In this document: positions 46,390-53,901 of the stretch, piece by piece
Layout: each line of letters starts with the position of its first letter
Numbering within the stretch: the stretch's first letter is position 1
From: an uncultured Bacteroidales bacterium
GTDB taxonomy: Bacteria; Bacteroidota; Bacteroidia; Bacteroidales; Porphyromonadaceae
Assembly: GCA_947290775.1 (NCBI GenBank)
Contig: CAMYPM010000009.1
Span: forward strand, 3,003 to 67,002
Reading direction: 5' to 3'
Length of the DNA stretch: 64,000 nucleotides
Notes under the pieces: model-generated
Databases searched by the model: none
Seen by the model: the letters and a program-made list of their open reading frames with translations, nothing else
What the model was told of the DNA's origin: nothing
Program-made: the position numbers and the translations under genes

Positions 46390-46758
46390 CTATTTGGTTA
46401 TTCGTTTTAGTGTTTCTCTTGTGAGGTACTCTAGTAGGTAGGTGTATGCTTCTTCGGTGTCCTCCGTGTGGGGTATGCCGACCTCTTGAAGGATGAAGTT
46501 CGTGGCGTGGCTCAGCTCGTGAATGAGTATAGCCCCGCTTCTTGGGTCTCGTGGTGGCGATGCGAGGTATATGATTACCGTATGCCCCGAGGTCATGACT
46601 GTTAACCCTTCGGTGGGTGGTGCGACCTCCTCGATGACCTCTCTCGCTGTCGCCTTGTCTGAGTTCCGCTTGACGGCTTTGTATAGTCCCTTGCGGTCTC
46701 CCCAATAGATAAGTACGTCTGTCTTGTAGATTGGTATCTGTATGACTATCTCGTTCAT
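46390..46758 (-). CDS. Zincin-like small phage protein
   Basis: 122 residues. A metallopeptidase-like HELSHA (His-Glu-x-x-His, near residue 79) is preceded by AILI and followed by a Glu-rich helix (TEDTEEAYTYLLEYL), the usual arrangement of minimal zincins, where a downstream Glu may complete the zinc site. No signal peptide. It lies in the phage minus-strand operon between the minor head gene and the methyltransferase. Exact family not recognised. Confidence 0.58.
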   Translation of the reverse strand: MNEIVIQIPIYKTDVLIYWGDRKGLYKAVKRNSDKATAREVIEEVAPPTEGLTVMTSGHTVIIYLASPPRDPRSGAILIHELSHATNFILQEVGIPHTEDTEEAYTYLLEYLTRETLKRITK

Positions 46759-46804
46759 AGTGTTGTATTATTGGTTGTTAGTTTGCATCTTTTTTGCTTG
46801 GTGT

Positions 46805-46835
46805 TTTGTTATTGTTAGATTAGTTTGTATATTTG
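46805..46835 (+). promoter_or_regulatory. Island promoter module 6
   Basis: TTTG at 46805-46808, exactly 19 bp, then TATATTTG at 46828-46835: perfect consensus. It drives 46858-47124. Confidence 0.62.
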
Positions 46836-46857
46836 GTGCGGTTGAAACGAATACATT

Positions 46858-47124
46858 ATGAATAAGATAGATCCTTCTGTAATAGAGAGACTAAAGCCTA
46901 TTGCGATACCAAAAAGTTGGGACATTATTGAGCGAGTTGGCTTTTTAATGAACGAAACTGTCTATCAACTTAGAAATAGTGCTATACCTGATGGGGCGAA
47001 AGTCGGGTATCCCCACCTTTACTTTGCAAATGGAGTTCCGTTGTCTCATGAGCAGGTTCTGTTGGTAATCAAACAAGATTTATTTCAAAGTGGAGGAGAT
47101 TGCACCCAAAAGATCATCCCTTAG
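46858..47124 (+). CDS. Small protein overlapping the tail of the minor head fusion gene
   Basis: 88 residues starting 22 bp after promoter module 6. Its last 45 bp overlap, antisense, the 3' end of the papain-like domain gene. It starts NKIDPSVIERLKPIAIPKSW and has no signal or membrane helix. Not recognised. As the gene closest to the intact papain-like domain and with its own promoter, it is the best candidate for an antidote, which is inference. Confidence 0.58.
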   Translation: MNKIDPSVIERLKPIAIPKSWDIIERVGFLMNETVYQLRNSAIPDGAKVGYPHLYFANGVPLSHEQVLLVIKQDLFQSGGDCTQKIIP

Positions 47125-48690
47125 GAGTAGTCTATCTACACGTAATAGCTGAATTTTTGAGCCCTTTATCATCTCTTTTACGATTCCTTCTAAAGATAGA
47201 AATGTGTCTCTCTGTGGGTCGTAAATGACTAATCCGTTGGCGGTTCTTTCAGCTGTCACGACATGTCCTAATTTTTTCGATATATCCCAGCCTATGTGGT
47301 ATCGACTACCAATTGGCCGGGTTTGCTTTTCAATAGCTTTTATAATATCCTCCGGCTCTCCGCCTATCAAAGCTGTGAATTCGGGTGTTTTTCCCTTGGC
47401 TGTCATCCAGATGCTACGAGTGTCCTCTGACAGTAGTTTTGATATACTGCCCTTTTGTCCGTCAAAAATTAAAGCTGTAATATCATATCCTCTAAGTCTC
47501 ATTTCGTGTACTACTACGCAGGAGGCGCAGTTCTCAATGTCTCGTAAGATGTTAGACTGTCCGTGGTCTGCTTCCTCAAAAGACATAACTTTTCCTCGCT
47601 TATACCCCGTAGTCTTATTTATCTCTTCAAAGTTTTTCATTTGAGCCTCAGAGAAGTTGTCGAGCGTCTTGTGATCGGCTAGAGCTACCTGCGCTTCTTT
47701 GGTTGCCTTGCGCCCTAGCTTATTGCCATATGTGCCTAGCTTTTGAGCTTCTATAGGTTGACGTTTGAATGTGGGGGTGAGAGTGCCGTCCTTGGCTACC
47801 TTGTAGTTGTCACGCAGGTAGTATGGGAGCGTGCCGTTGCGTTGTGCGGAGGCAATGCGGTCGGTGTTGTTGGCGAGGTGTGCGGTGAAGTTGTCGGGCG
47901 GTGCTTTGACTGCGCCAATGGGTGGTATGCGTTCACCTCTCAGGAGGGCTTGTTGCCGTGCTTTGAAGGCTTGTGGCTTCTCGAGTATGGGTAGTGCGTG
48001 GCAGCGGCAGTGCGGATGCCAGCCGACAAACTTAAACTCTTTCGGGTACTTGCCTGCTAACTCCATGCAGAGGGGGCATACGTTGGGGTTCGTGCCTGAG
48101 ACTTGCACTTCGTAGCCGAGTACGAAGTCTAAGGCTTGCCAGCGTTCGTGGTCGGCTGCGTGGTATGCCATGTTCGTTTCGGTTACGGCCAGTCGGCGTG
48201 CGTTGCGGAAGCTTGAGCGGTAGACGCCTTGGCCGGGGTGGTAGGCTTGAGCGGCTTTGGAGAGGCGGAGCTGTCCGTGTTCGTCTCGTACTCTGCGGAA
48301 AAGCTTGTCGGGGTGGCGGAGGTATTGCTTGAGCTCTGTAGCCAAACGGTCTGCCGGTGTGCCGTCTCGTAGGGCTATGTCGAGGGCTGTTTCTATTTCT
48401 TTGTAGAATGAGTCGGAGATGTGCCAAATGCGCTCTGATAGGTTCATGCCGCCTACGATGCGGTTGGCGATTTGCTGCACGGCTGCGGAGCGTTGAGCGT
48501 TGAGTGCTTGCCCGTAGTAGACGGCTAAGTCGGCCGCTTTGTCGGCTGAGAGTGCGTCTTCACGCTCTAATGAGTTGCGAATGGCGGTACTTGTTTGGCT
48601 TTTGAATTGGTCAAATAGTTGATCCATTCGCTTCTTGATGTGCGGATAGTCGGCAAAGCTGAAAGGCTTATCGCCTATTGGTTTGTCCAT
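47080..48690 (-). CDS. Phage minor head protein (Mu F/SPP1 gp7-like) fused to papain-fold toxin-like domain
   Basis: 536 residues from ATG 48690, but the true protein began earlier: the same frame continues upstream as RQYDRKHLNNLSELDRRIAR and on to a stop near 48809, with no ATG, so the 5' end is broken. Residues 1-240 are a head-morphogenesis domain: AVTETNMAYHAAD, CPLC (205-208) and the GWHPHCRC motif (223-230). Residues about 375-500 resemble the Tox-PL papain fold: IENCASC (Cys388), LGHVVTA (His476) and IYDPQ (Asp491) can form a catalytic triad. The C-terminus overlaps gene 46858-47124. Role of the domain is unproven. Confidence 0.72.
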   Translation of the reverse strand: MDKPIGDKPFSFADYPHIKKRMDQLFDQFKSQTSTAIRNSLEREDALSADKAADLAVYYGQALNAQRSAAVQQIANRIVGGMNLSERIWHISDSFYKEIETALDIALRDGTPADRLATELKQYLRHPDKLFRRVRDEHGQLRLSKAAQAYHPGQGVYRSSFRNARRLAVTETNMAYHAADHERWQALDFVLGYEVQVSGTNPNVCPLCMELAGKYPKEFKFVGWHPHCRCHALPILEKPQAFKARQQALLRGERIPPIGAVKAPPDNFTAHLANNTDRIASAQRNGTLPYYLRDNYKVAKDGTLTPTFKRQPIEAQKLGTYGNKLGRKATKEAQVALADHKTLDNFSEAQMKNFEEINKTTGYKRGKVMSFEEADHGQSNILRDIENCASCVVVHEMRLRGYDITALIFDGQKGSISKLLSEDTRSIWMTAKGKTPEFTALIGGEPEDIIKAIEKQTRPIGSRYHIGWDISKKLGHVVTAERTANGLVIYDPQRDTFLSLEGIVKEMIKGSKIQLLRVDRLLLRDDLLGAISSTLK

Positions 48691-48816
48691 GAGGATACCC
48701 CAGCGGGCTATTTCGTTGATGGTTTGGTCAAATAGCCGTGCGATACGCCTATCCAGTTCGGATAGGTTGTTGAGGTGCTTTCGGTCGTACTGCCTTGGGG
48801 AATATAAACTTTAAGG

Positions 48817-48828
48817 ATACACAGCTCC
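48817..48828. repeat. Right copy of the 12-bp direct repeat flanking the phage island
   Basis: ATACACAGCTCC, identical to 42222-42233. It lies about 12 bp beyond the point where the minor head frame meets a stop codon. Confidence 0.4.
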
Positions 48829-48888
48829 GTGATCACCGGTGCGTGCTGAAGAGAAACGATTTGTGTACCGTTTACATTAAAAAATGAA

Positions 48889-48919
48889 AGGGCTTGTCTC
48901 ACGACTAACCCTTTCCAAC
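48889..48919 (+). promoter_or_regulatory. Leader hairpin before a small ORF
   Basis: GAAAGGG at about 48889-48895 pairs with CCCTTTC at about 48909-48915, enclosing CTTGTCTCACGACTAA. It lies 20 bp before the ATG at 48935. Its role is unknown. Confidence 0.4.
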
Positions 48920-48934
48920 CTTAAATCTAATACT

Positions 48935-49075
48935 ATGAAAAACACACACAAAGGTAACCATTTATTAGTAATATGCAAACCTTCCCTCCACATTTATAGT
49001 GATTGCATATTCCTCTTAGCTTTAGTATCGCACTATATCTGTTATGTTGGATTAAAATATGAATGGAATGAATAA
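48935..49075 (+). CDS. Possible 46-residue small hydrophobic protein
   Basis: Begins MKNTHKGNH after an AATACT leader and carries one hydrophobic stretch (about residues 24-37). No homology is recognised. It is the only frame in the interval between the phage island and the oxidoreductase genes. It could be a small peptide gene with the hairpin as leader, or chance. Confidence 0.3.
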   Translation: MKNTHKGNHLLVICKPSLHIYSDCIFLLALVSHYICYVGLKYEWNE

Positions 49076-49137
49076 TATGCAGTACTCTGCTTTGCTTAAA
49101 TATAGCAAATGAGGTTGCTCATTAGGCTATATAAAAG

Positions 49138-49170
49138 AAGGAGTAGCCAATAGTAATTAGCTACTCCTAT
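49138..49170 (-). terminator. Terminator after the 2-oxoacid oxidoreductase operon
   Basis: AGGAGTAGC pairs with GCTACTCCT around a 12-nt loop. Read on the minus strand it is followed by TTCTTTTATA. It lies about 55 bp past the stop of the gamma-subunit gene. Confidence 0.75.
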
Positions 49171-49222
49171 CTTACCAGACGAAATTTCTCTATTCGTCTA
49201 ATGTGTCGTAGTAGATTCGCTC

Positions 49223-49777
49223 TTATTCAGCAGCGTGAATCAACTTAATAGCTTCCATACCACGCTTAATAGCTTCCTCATTCAGAGGAATAAGCTTGTG
49301 GTGACGCTCGGGAAGAGATTTCTTAAGACCGGTAATAACGCTTTCGTACTTAACGAAAGGCACAAGCTTCAGCAGACCACCTAAGATGATCATATTGAAT
49401 AGCTTGTCATTACCCATCGCATTTGCGATTTCCGTAGCATCTACCTCGTAAATGTTGATATCCTTACGATCCGTAATAGTGTGGATACCATTAGGCTCGT
49501 AGATGAGAATACCATTCTTCTTTACGCGAGGAGCGAACTTGTCTAAAGAGGGCTGGTTCAGCGTAATAGCGATGTCGTAACTGTTCAGTACGGGAGAGCT
49601 TACTTTCTCGTCACTTACAATTACGGTCACATTGGACGTCCCACCACGTTGCTCGGGACCATAGGATGGCATCCAGCTCACTTCCTTGTCTTCCATCATA
49701 CCGGAGTATGCGATGGTCTTTCCCATAGAGAGGACGCCTTGTCCCCCAAATCCTGCTATAACAATTTCGTATGTCAT
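49223..49777 (-). CDS. korC: 2-oxoacid:ferredoxin oxidoreductase, gamma subunit
   Basis: 184 residues: EIVIAGFGGQGVLSMGKTIA at the start is the signature of the gamma domain, then SWMPSYGPEQRGGTSNVTV. It is the last gene of a minus-strand operon with delta (ferredoxin), alpha, a small membrane protein and beta. The complex oxidatively decarboxylates a 2-oxoacid to acyl-CoA and reduces ferredoxin. The exact substrate, 2-oxoglutarate or branched-chain 2-oxoacid (VOR type), cannot be decided. Confidence 0.87.
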   Translation of the reverse strand: MTYEIVIAGFGGQGVLSMGKTIAYSGMMEDKEVSWMPSYGPEQRGGTSNVTVIVSDEKVSSPVLNSYDIAITLNQPSLDKFAPRVKKNGILIYEPNGIHTITDRKDINIYEVDATEIANAMGNDKLFNMIILGGLLKLVPFVKYESVITGLKKSLPERHHKLIPLNEEAIKRGMEAIKLIHAAE

Positions 49778-49807
49778 TACAATTCCTATTTTATACGGTT
49801 ATGGGCT

Positions 49808-50581
49808 TTATTCGTCCTTCAGATCGCCTAATTGATATTTGGCTGTCATATTTTCAACCATCCATTCATTGGCTTTTGCGGGGCTCATCTTCCAACCTGT
49901 GTTGCAAGTGGAGACAAACTCTACAACAGAAGTGCCTTTTCCGGCCATTGAGTTTTCAAAAGCCTTGCGAAGTGCTGTTTTAGCCTTACGAACAGCGCCT
50001 ACGTTGTGTACTGATTGACGGGTTACATAGCAGGTACCATCCAACTCAGCAAGCAGCTTAGAAATAACGAATGGGTAGCCTTGCTTTTCTGCTTTACGTC
50101 CGTAGGGAGAAGTTGTCGTCTTCATACCCAGAAGCGTACAAGGACTCATCTGACCACCGGTCATACCATAAATGGCATTATTGATGAAGATAATAACGAT
50201 ATTTTCTCCGCGGTTGCAAGCATGTAATGTTTCAGCCGTACCGATAGCCGAGAGGTCACCATCGCCTTGATAGGTGAATACGAGCTTTGTCGGGTTGAGA
50301 CGTTTAGTAGCTGTAGCTAATGCAGGTGCACGACCGTGAGCAGCCTCCTGCCAATCTATATCGATGTAGTTGTAGGCGAATACAGAGCAACCTACGGGGG
50401 CAATACCGATAGAGTTCTCTGCCATGCCCATCTCGTCGATTACCTCTGCCACCAACTTATGTACTACGCCGTGACTACAGCCCGGGCAGTAGTGCATTGT
50501 ATTATTATTAAGAAGCCGTGGCTTCTGATATACCAAGTTTTCAGGCTTGATAATTTCTTTAATGTCTATCGTTGTATCCAT
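49808..50581 (-). CDS. korB: 2-oxoacid:ferredoxin oxidoreductase, beta subunit (TPP-binding)
   Basis: 257 residues. CPGCSHG (near 33-39) and the TPP motif GDGDLSAIG followed by FINNAIYGMTGGQMSP (near 110-150) identify the thiamine diphosphate half. The enzyme needs the cofactor made by the thiamine operon in this window. The gene is 30 bp upstream of the gamma gene and follows a small membrane protein gene by 9 bp. Confidence 0.9.
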   Translation of the reverse strand: MDTTIDIKEIIKPENLVYQKPRLLNNNTMHYCPGCSHGVVHKLVAEVIDEMGMAENSIGIAPVGCSVFAYNYIDIDWQEAAHGRAPALATATKRLNPTKLVFTYQGDGDLSAIGTAETLHACNRGENIVIIFINNAIYGMTGGQMSPCTLLGMKTTTSPYGRKAEKQGYPFVISKLLAELDGTCYVTRQSVHNVGAVRKAKTALRKAFENSMAGKGTSVVEFVSTCNTGWKMSPAKANEWMVENMTAKYQLGDLKDE

Positions 50582-50590
50582 AATAGTTAC

Positions 50591-50794
50591 TTATCGTTTA
50601 TTGTGTCTAATGATGTAGCTTGCCACTCTTGCTATAAGGGCAACGCCTCCTACGTAGAGGAAAGCCCAAGGAGCTGTGTGTCGGGTGAGAAAGAAGACAA
50701 CTATCATGGCGAGAGCGAAAAGATAGAAGAGTATATCAGCTACTCTTGCCCATACAGCCCATTTATCCGTAGTCTTATTCTCGGGAAATCCCAT
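50591..50794 (-). CDS. Small two-helix membrane protein inside the oxidoreductase operon
   Basis: 67 residues with two hydrophobic helices (about 18-36 and 42-60) and a basic end (RHNKR). It lies between the alpha and beta genes with short gaps (49 and 9 bp), so it is cotranscribed. It might tether the otherwise soluble complex to the membrane or be unrelated; no family is recognised. Confidence 0.7.
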   Translation of the reverse strand: MGFPENKTTDKWAVWARVADILFYLFALAMIVVFFLTRHTAPWAFLYVGGVALIARVASYIIRHNKR

Positions 50795-50843
50795 AGCGCC
50801 TAATAATTACCCAATAGTAGTTCAGAGGTCAGCAACTATTATA

Positions 50844-51932
50844 TTAGTTCTTTTTATTGATGATCTTTTCTTTCAAAGCCTCTAGAACTTCTTCCGGAGA
50901 GAAGAGCATACCGCCCATACGTCCGTAGTGCTCTACTGGAACTCTGCCTTCGCAACCAATCTTAACGTCTTCAATCATCTGCCCGGCATTTAGCTCAACA
51001 GAAAGCATTCCTTTGCTTGTCTTGGACAAACGTTGGATGGTATCATAGGGGAACGGCCAAAGCGTGATAGGACGTACAAGACCGATCTTGAGCCCTTCGG
51101 CACGACCTACTTGTACTACCTTCTGGCAGATACGAGCCGAAGAACCGAATGCGACAAGAATGTAATCAGCATCCTCGGTCATGTATTCTTCTACGCGTAC
51201 TTCGTTTTGCTCGATCTTACGGTATTTCTCTTGGAAGCGTTCGTTGTTGTGCTCCATCACCGCTGAGTCAAGCTCGAGTGATGTGATGATGTGACGCTTA
51301 TCCTTCGTGGCACCTGTGGTAGCCCAAGGGCATTGTGCTTTGATCTCTTCATCTGTCCGACGAGGTTTGAAGTCGGGAAGAACTACCTTTTCCATCATCT
51401 GGCCAATGATACCATCGGCAAGAATGACAGCCGGGTTACGATACTTAAATGCGAGTTCAATACCAAGGTCTACAAAGTCGACCATCTCCTGCACTGAATT
51501 AGGAGCAAGTACGATCAGTCTGTAGTCACCGTGGCCACCGCCCTTAGTCATTTGGAAATAGTCAGCTTGGCTGGGCTGGATAGTACCTAATCCGGGACCT
51601 CCACGCATTACATTTACGAGCAAAGCGGGCAGCTCAGCACCTGCGAGATAGCTGATTCCTTCCGCCATAAGGCTTATACCAGGGCTACTAGAGCTAGTCA
51701 TTACCTTCTTTCCGGTAGCTGCACCTCCATAAACCATATTGATAGAAGCTACTTCACTCTCAGCCTGCAGTACAACCATGCCGGTCGTTTCTTCAGGATT
51801 TTCAGTACTGAGCGTTTCCAGTACCTCAGATTGGGGAGTGATAGGGTAGCCAAAGTATCCGTCTATACCGGCACGAATTGCTGCGTGAGCAAGCGCCTCG
51901 TTGCCTTTCATTAGTTTTACTTCTTTCGCCAT
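50844..51932 (-). CDS. korA: 2-oxoacid:ferredoxin oxidoreductase, alpha subunit
   Basis: 362 residues. It starts with KLMKGNEALAHAAIRAGIDGYFGYPITPQSE and contains SSSSPGISLMAEGISYLAGAELPALLVNVMRGGPGLGTIQP, both typical of the alpha (pyrimidine-binding) domain, then a C-terminal VAFGSSARIC and VRPITLWPFP region. Similar proteins are annotated VorB or KorA. It lies 38 bp after the ferredoxin-type gene. Confidence 0.88.
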   Translation of the reverse strand: MAKEVKLMKGNEALAHAAIRAGIDGYFGYPITPQSEVLETLSTENPEETTGMVVLQAESEVASINMVYGGAATGKKVMTSSSSPGISLMAEGISYLAGAELPALLVNVMRGGPGLGTIQPSQADYFQMTKGGGHGDYRLIVLAPNSVQEMVDFVDLGIELAFKYRNPAVILADGIIGQMMEKVVLPDFKPRRTDEEIKAQCPWATTGATKDKRHIITSLELDSAVMEHNNERFQEKYRKIEQNEVRVEEYMTEDADYILVAFGSSARICQKVVQVGRAEGLKIGLVRPITLWPFPYDTIQRLSKTSKGMLSVELNAGQMIEDVKIGCEGRVPVEHYGRMGGMLFSPEEVLEALKEKIINKKN

Positions 51933-51970
51933 ATCGAGTTATTCTTTTTGTCTCTCTTACTTTCTTAGAT

Positions 51971-52198
51971 TTAAAGTTTTACCTTGTATACGGTAATGCA
52001 GCCATCCGGGCAAACCATACCACAGCTTGCACAGCCGATGCAGGCTTCCGGATTACTCATGTAGCAGTAATGATACCCTTTGTCATTCATCTCAGTCGGA
52101 TGTAATGAAATGGTGTTGGTCGGACATGCTACAACGCACAAGTTGCAGCCTTTGCAACGCTGTTCGTTGACTACGATTGCTCCTCTTACTTTCGCCAT
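51971..52198 (-). CDS. korD: 2-oxoacid:ferredoxin oxidoreductase, delta subunit (2x[4Fe-4S])
   Basis: 75 residues with two full clusters: CKGCNLCVVACP and CIGCASCGMVCP. It is the electron carrier of the complex and the first gene of the operon, with a promoter about 70 bp upstream. Confidence 0.93.
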   Translation of the reverse strand: MAKVRGAIVVNEQRCKGCNLCVVACPTNTISLHPTEMNDKGYHYCYMSNPEACIGCASCGMVCPDGCITVYKVKL

Positions 52199-52268
52199 AT
52201 TTTTCTCCTATTTTATATTTTGTATGTCTTTACTTTTTGCACGTAACCTAATGGTTATGCGTACGCTT

Positions 52269-52276
52269 CAAAGGTA
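52269..52276 (-). promoter_or_regulatory. Promoter -7 element of the oxidoreductase operon
   Basis: Minus-strand TACCTTTG matches the consensus; TTTG on the same strand lies 22 bp upstream. Between 52277 and 52717 I see no gene, RNA or clear repeat. Confidence 0.65.
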
Positions 52277-52717
52277 CAAAATCTTTTCCTTATACCCACA
52301 AATTGCGATAGGCTTTTTTTATTGTATTAAAGAAGAATTCAATCTTGCTAAATGAAGATGGCAAAATGAGTGTTTTCTGCTCTTTTTGGGGTGTATTATC
52401 AAGAGCAATACCAAAGAAACAGAGAATAGTGCGTAAAGAAGTCTACAGATAGGGTGTACTATACTAAAGAGACCTCGGCACAATACCTTATCTGCGGTAT
52501 TGAAATTGACAAGCGGACTCGCTTAAAGGAGGTAGGAGCTGTCCCCGAATTATATTTATAGGGTGTAAGGTATCTCAAAGCTTTCTGCAAAGCCTCCTTA
52601 TGAAAAGGAAAGATTTTACAGCGTCAGACCTTTCTCCGCGGCTCATAGGTAGCACTTTGCTAACTAACCCGCTTAAAGTGCGCAGTCCAAATGGCTCGTG
52701 GAAAAATGAGACTGTTT

Positions 52718-53689
52718 TTATTCTCTTTGCTTTCGGGTAACTTCCCAGCCCAAAGCTGAAGCACCTAATATTGCTGCATCTGCTCCCGACAACTGCGAAA
52801 AGAGTAGCTTGGTATTTTTGTATACGCGCATTAGGTTTTCGTTAAAGGCTTCTTTTACCGGTCGCATAAGTAGATCTCCGGCTTGTGCTAACCCTCCGAA
52901 AAGAATAATAGCTTCAGGGGAAGAGAATGTTACAAAATCGGCAAGTGTTTCTCCCAGTATGCGGCCGGTAATATCAAAAACCTCTTTTGCAAGTTTGTCG
53001 CCGGCGAGGGCTGCTTGGCAGACAGTTTGAGAAGTAATCTCTTCTATTGCTGTGTTACGCAATAGAGAGCTGTCGGAGCGTGTTTCCAGAAGCTCTCTTG
53101 CCGTGCGTGCCAGTCCGTTTGCTGAGCAGTAGGTTTCCAAGCATCCTTTACGTCCACAGCCGCAGGGTCGTCCGTTGCGCCGTATTACAAAGTGCCCCAG
53201 CTCTCCCGCCAAGCCATCGTGCCCATATACCACTTTGGAATTAACTACAATTCCACTGCCGATGCCTGTTCCTAAAGTGATGAGCATAAAATTTTTCATC
53301 CCTTTAGCTGCGCCATAGGTCATCTCTCCGATAGCGGTTGCTTTGGCGTCGTTAGTTAGGAGTACAGGTATTCCGATGCGTTGCTCTAGCTCTTTGCATA
53401 TGGCTATAGAATGTTTCCAAGGTAGGTTTGCCGCAAATTCAATCCTTCCGGTATAGTAATTTCCATTGGGAGCTCCTATGCCCACACCTCTAATCTTTCC
53501 CTTCACGTTGTAGGTCTCTATCAGCTGTGTGATACTTATTGCTAAAGCGTCTAGATAATCCTTAACCTCTGTACCATACGCTCTTGTTTTGATTGAGTCA
53601 CTTCCTATAATGGTGCCTCTTGCATCTACGATGCCAAAAACGGTATTGGTTCCACCAACGTCAATTCCTACAACGTACTCTAATTCCAT
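52718..53689 (-). CDS. ROK-family glucokinase
   Basis: 323 residues from ATG 53689; the in-frame upstream TTG is less likely. The phosphate-binding loop is IDVGGTNTVFG (residues 9-19), the sugar-binding ExGH is GELGHFVI (near 160) and the zinc motif is CGCGRKGCLE (near 174-183), all diagnostic of ROK kinases. It phosphorylates glucose or a related sugar or amino sugar. It has its own promoter and no sugar-utilisation neighbours, so it may serve recycling of cell-wall or storage sugars. Confidence 0.87.
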   Translation of the reverse strand: MELEYVVGIDVGGTNTVFGIVDARGTIIGSDSIKTRAYGTEVKDYLDALAISITQLIETYNVKGKIRGVGIGAPNGNYYTGRIEFAANLPWKHSIAICKELEQRIGIPVLLTNDAKATAIGEMTYGAAKGMKNFMLITLGTGIGSGIVVNSKVVYGHDGLAGELGHFVIRRNGRPCGCGRKGCLETYCSANGLARTARELLETRSDSSLLRNTAIEEITSQTVCQAALAGDKLAKEVFDITGRILGETLADFVTFSSPEAIILFGGLAQAGDLLMRPVKEAFNENLMRVYKNTKLLFSQLSGADAAILGASALGWEVTRKQRE

Positions 53690-53720
53690 ATGGTCTTTAT
53701 GATGCAATAAAATACATCCA

Positions 53721-53728
53721 CAAAGATA
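53721..53728 (-). promoter_or_regulatory. Promoter -7 element for the ROK kinase gene
   Basis: Minus-strand TATCTTTG matches TAnnTTTG, 32 bp before the ATG. Confidence 0.65.
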
Positions 53729-53901
53729 ATTATTTTACTGAAACTATACTAAAATAAAATAGTTATAGGATATATGAGGGAGCATGTAATGATTCTTGGC
53801 TAAATGAAATGGCAATTCAGTAGGGAAGGAGAGAAAATAAGATCCCCTGAAAAGCACCACTCGTGGAGAGGTTAATTTTTCTGTAGAAATGGCAAAGTCT
53901 T

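Noticed and set aside
46379..46705. 109-codon N-terminal extension of the methyltransferase gene
   Set aside because: It is rich in Arg, His, Thr and Gly and overlaps the zincin-like gene in another frame; the ATG at 46378 follows an ACACT leader shared with the neighbouring phage genes.
52277..52717. Gene or RNA in the 440-bp gap before the ROK kinase
   Set aside because: No frame, hairpin with T-run or repeat could be supported.
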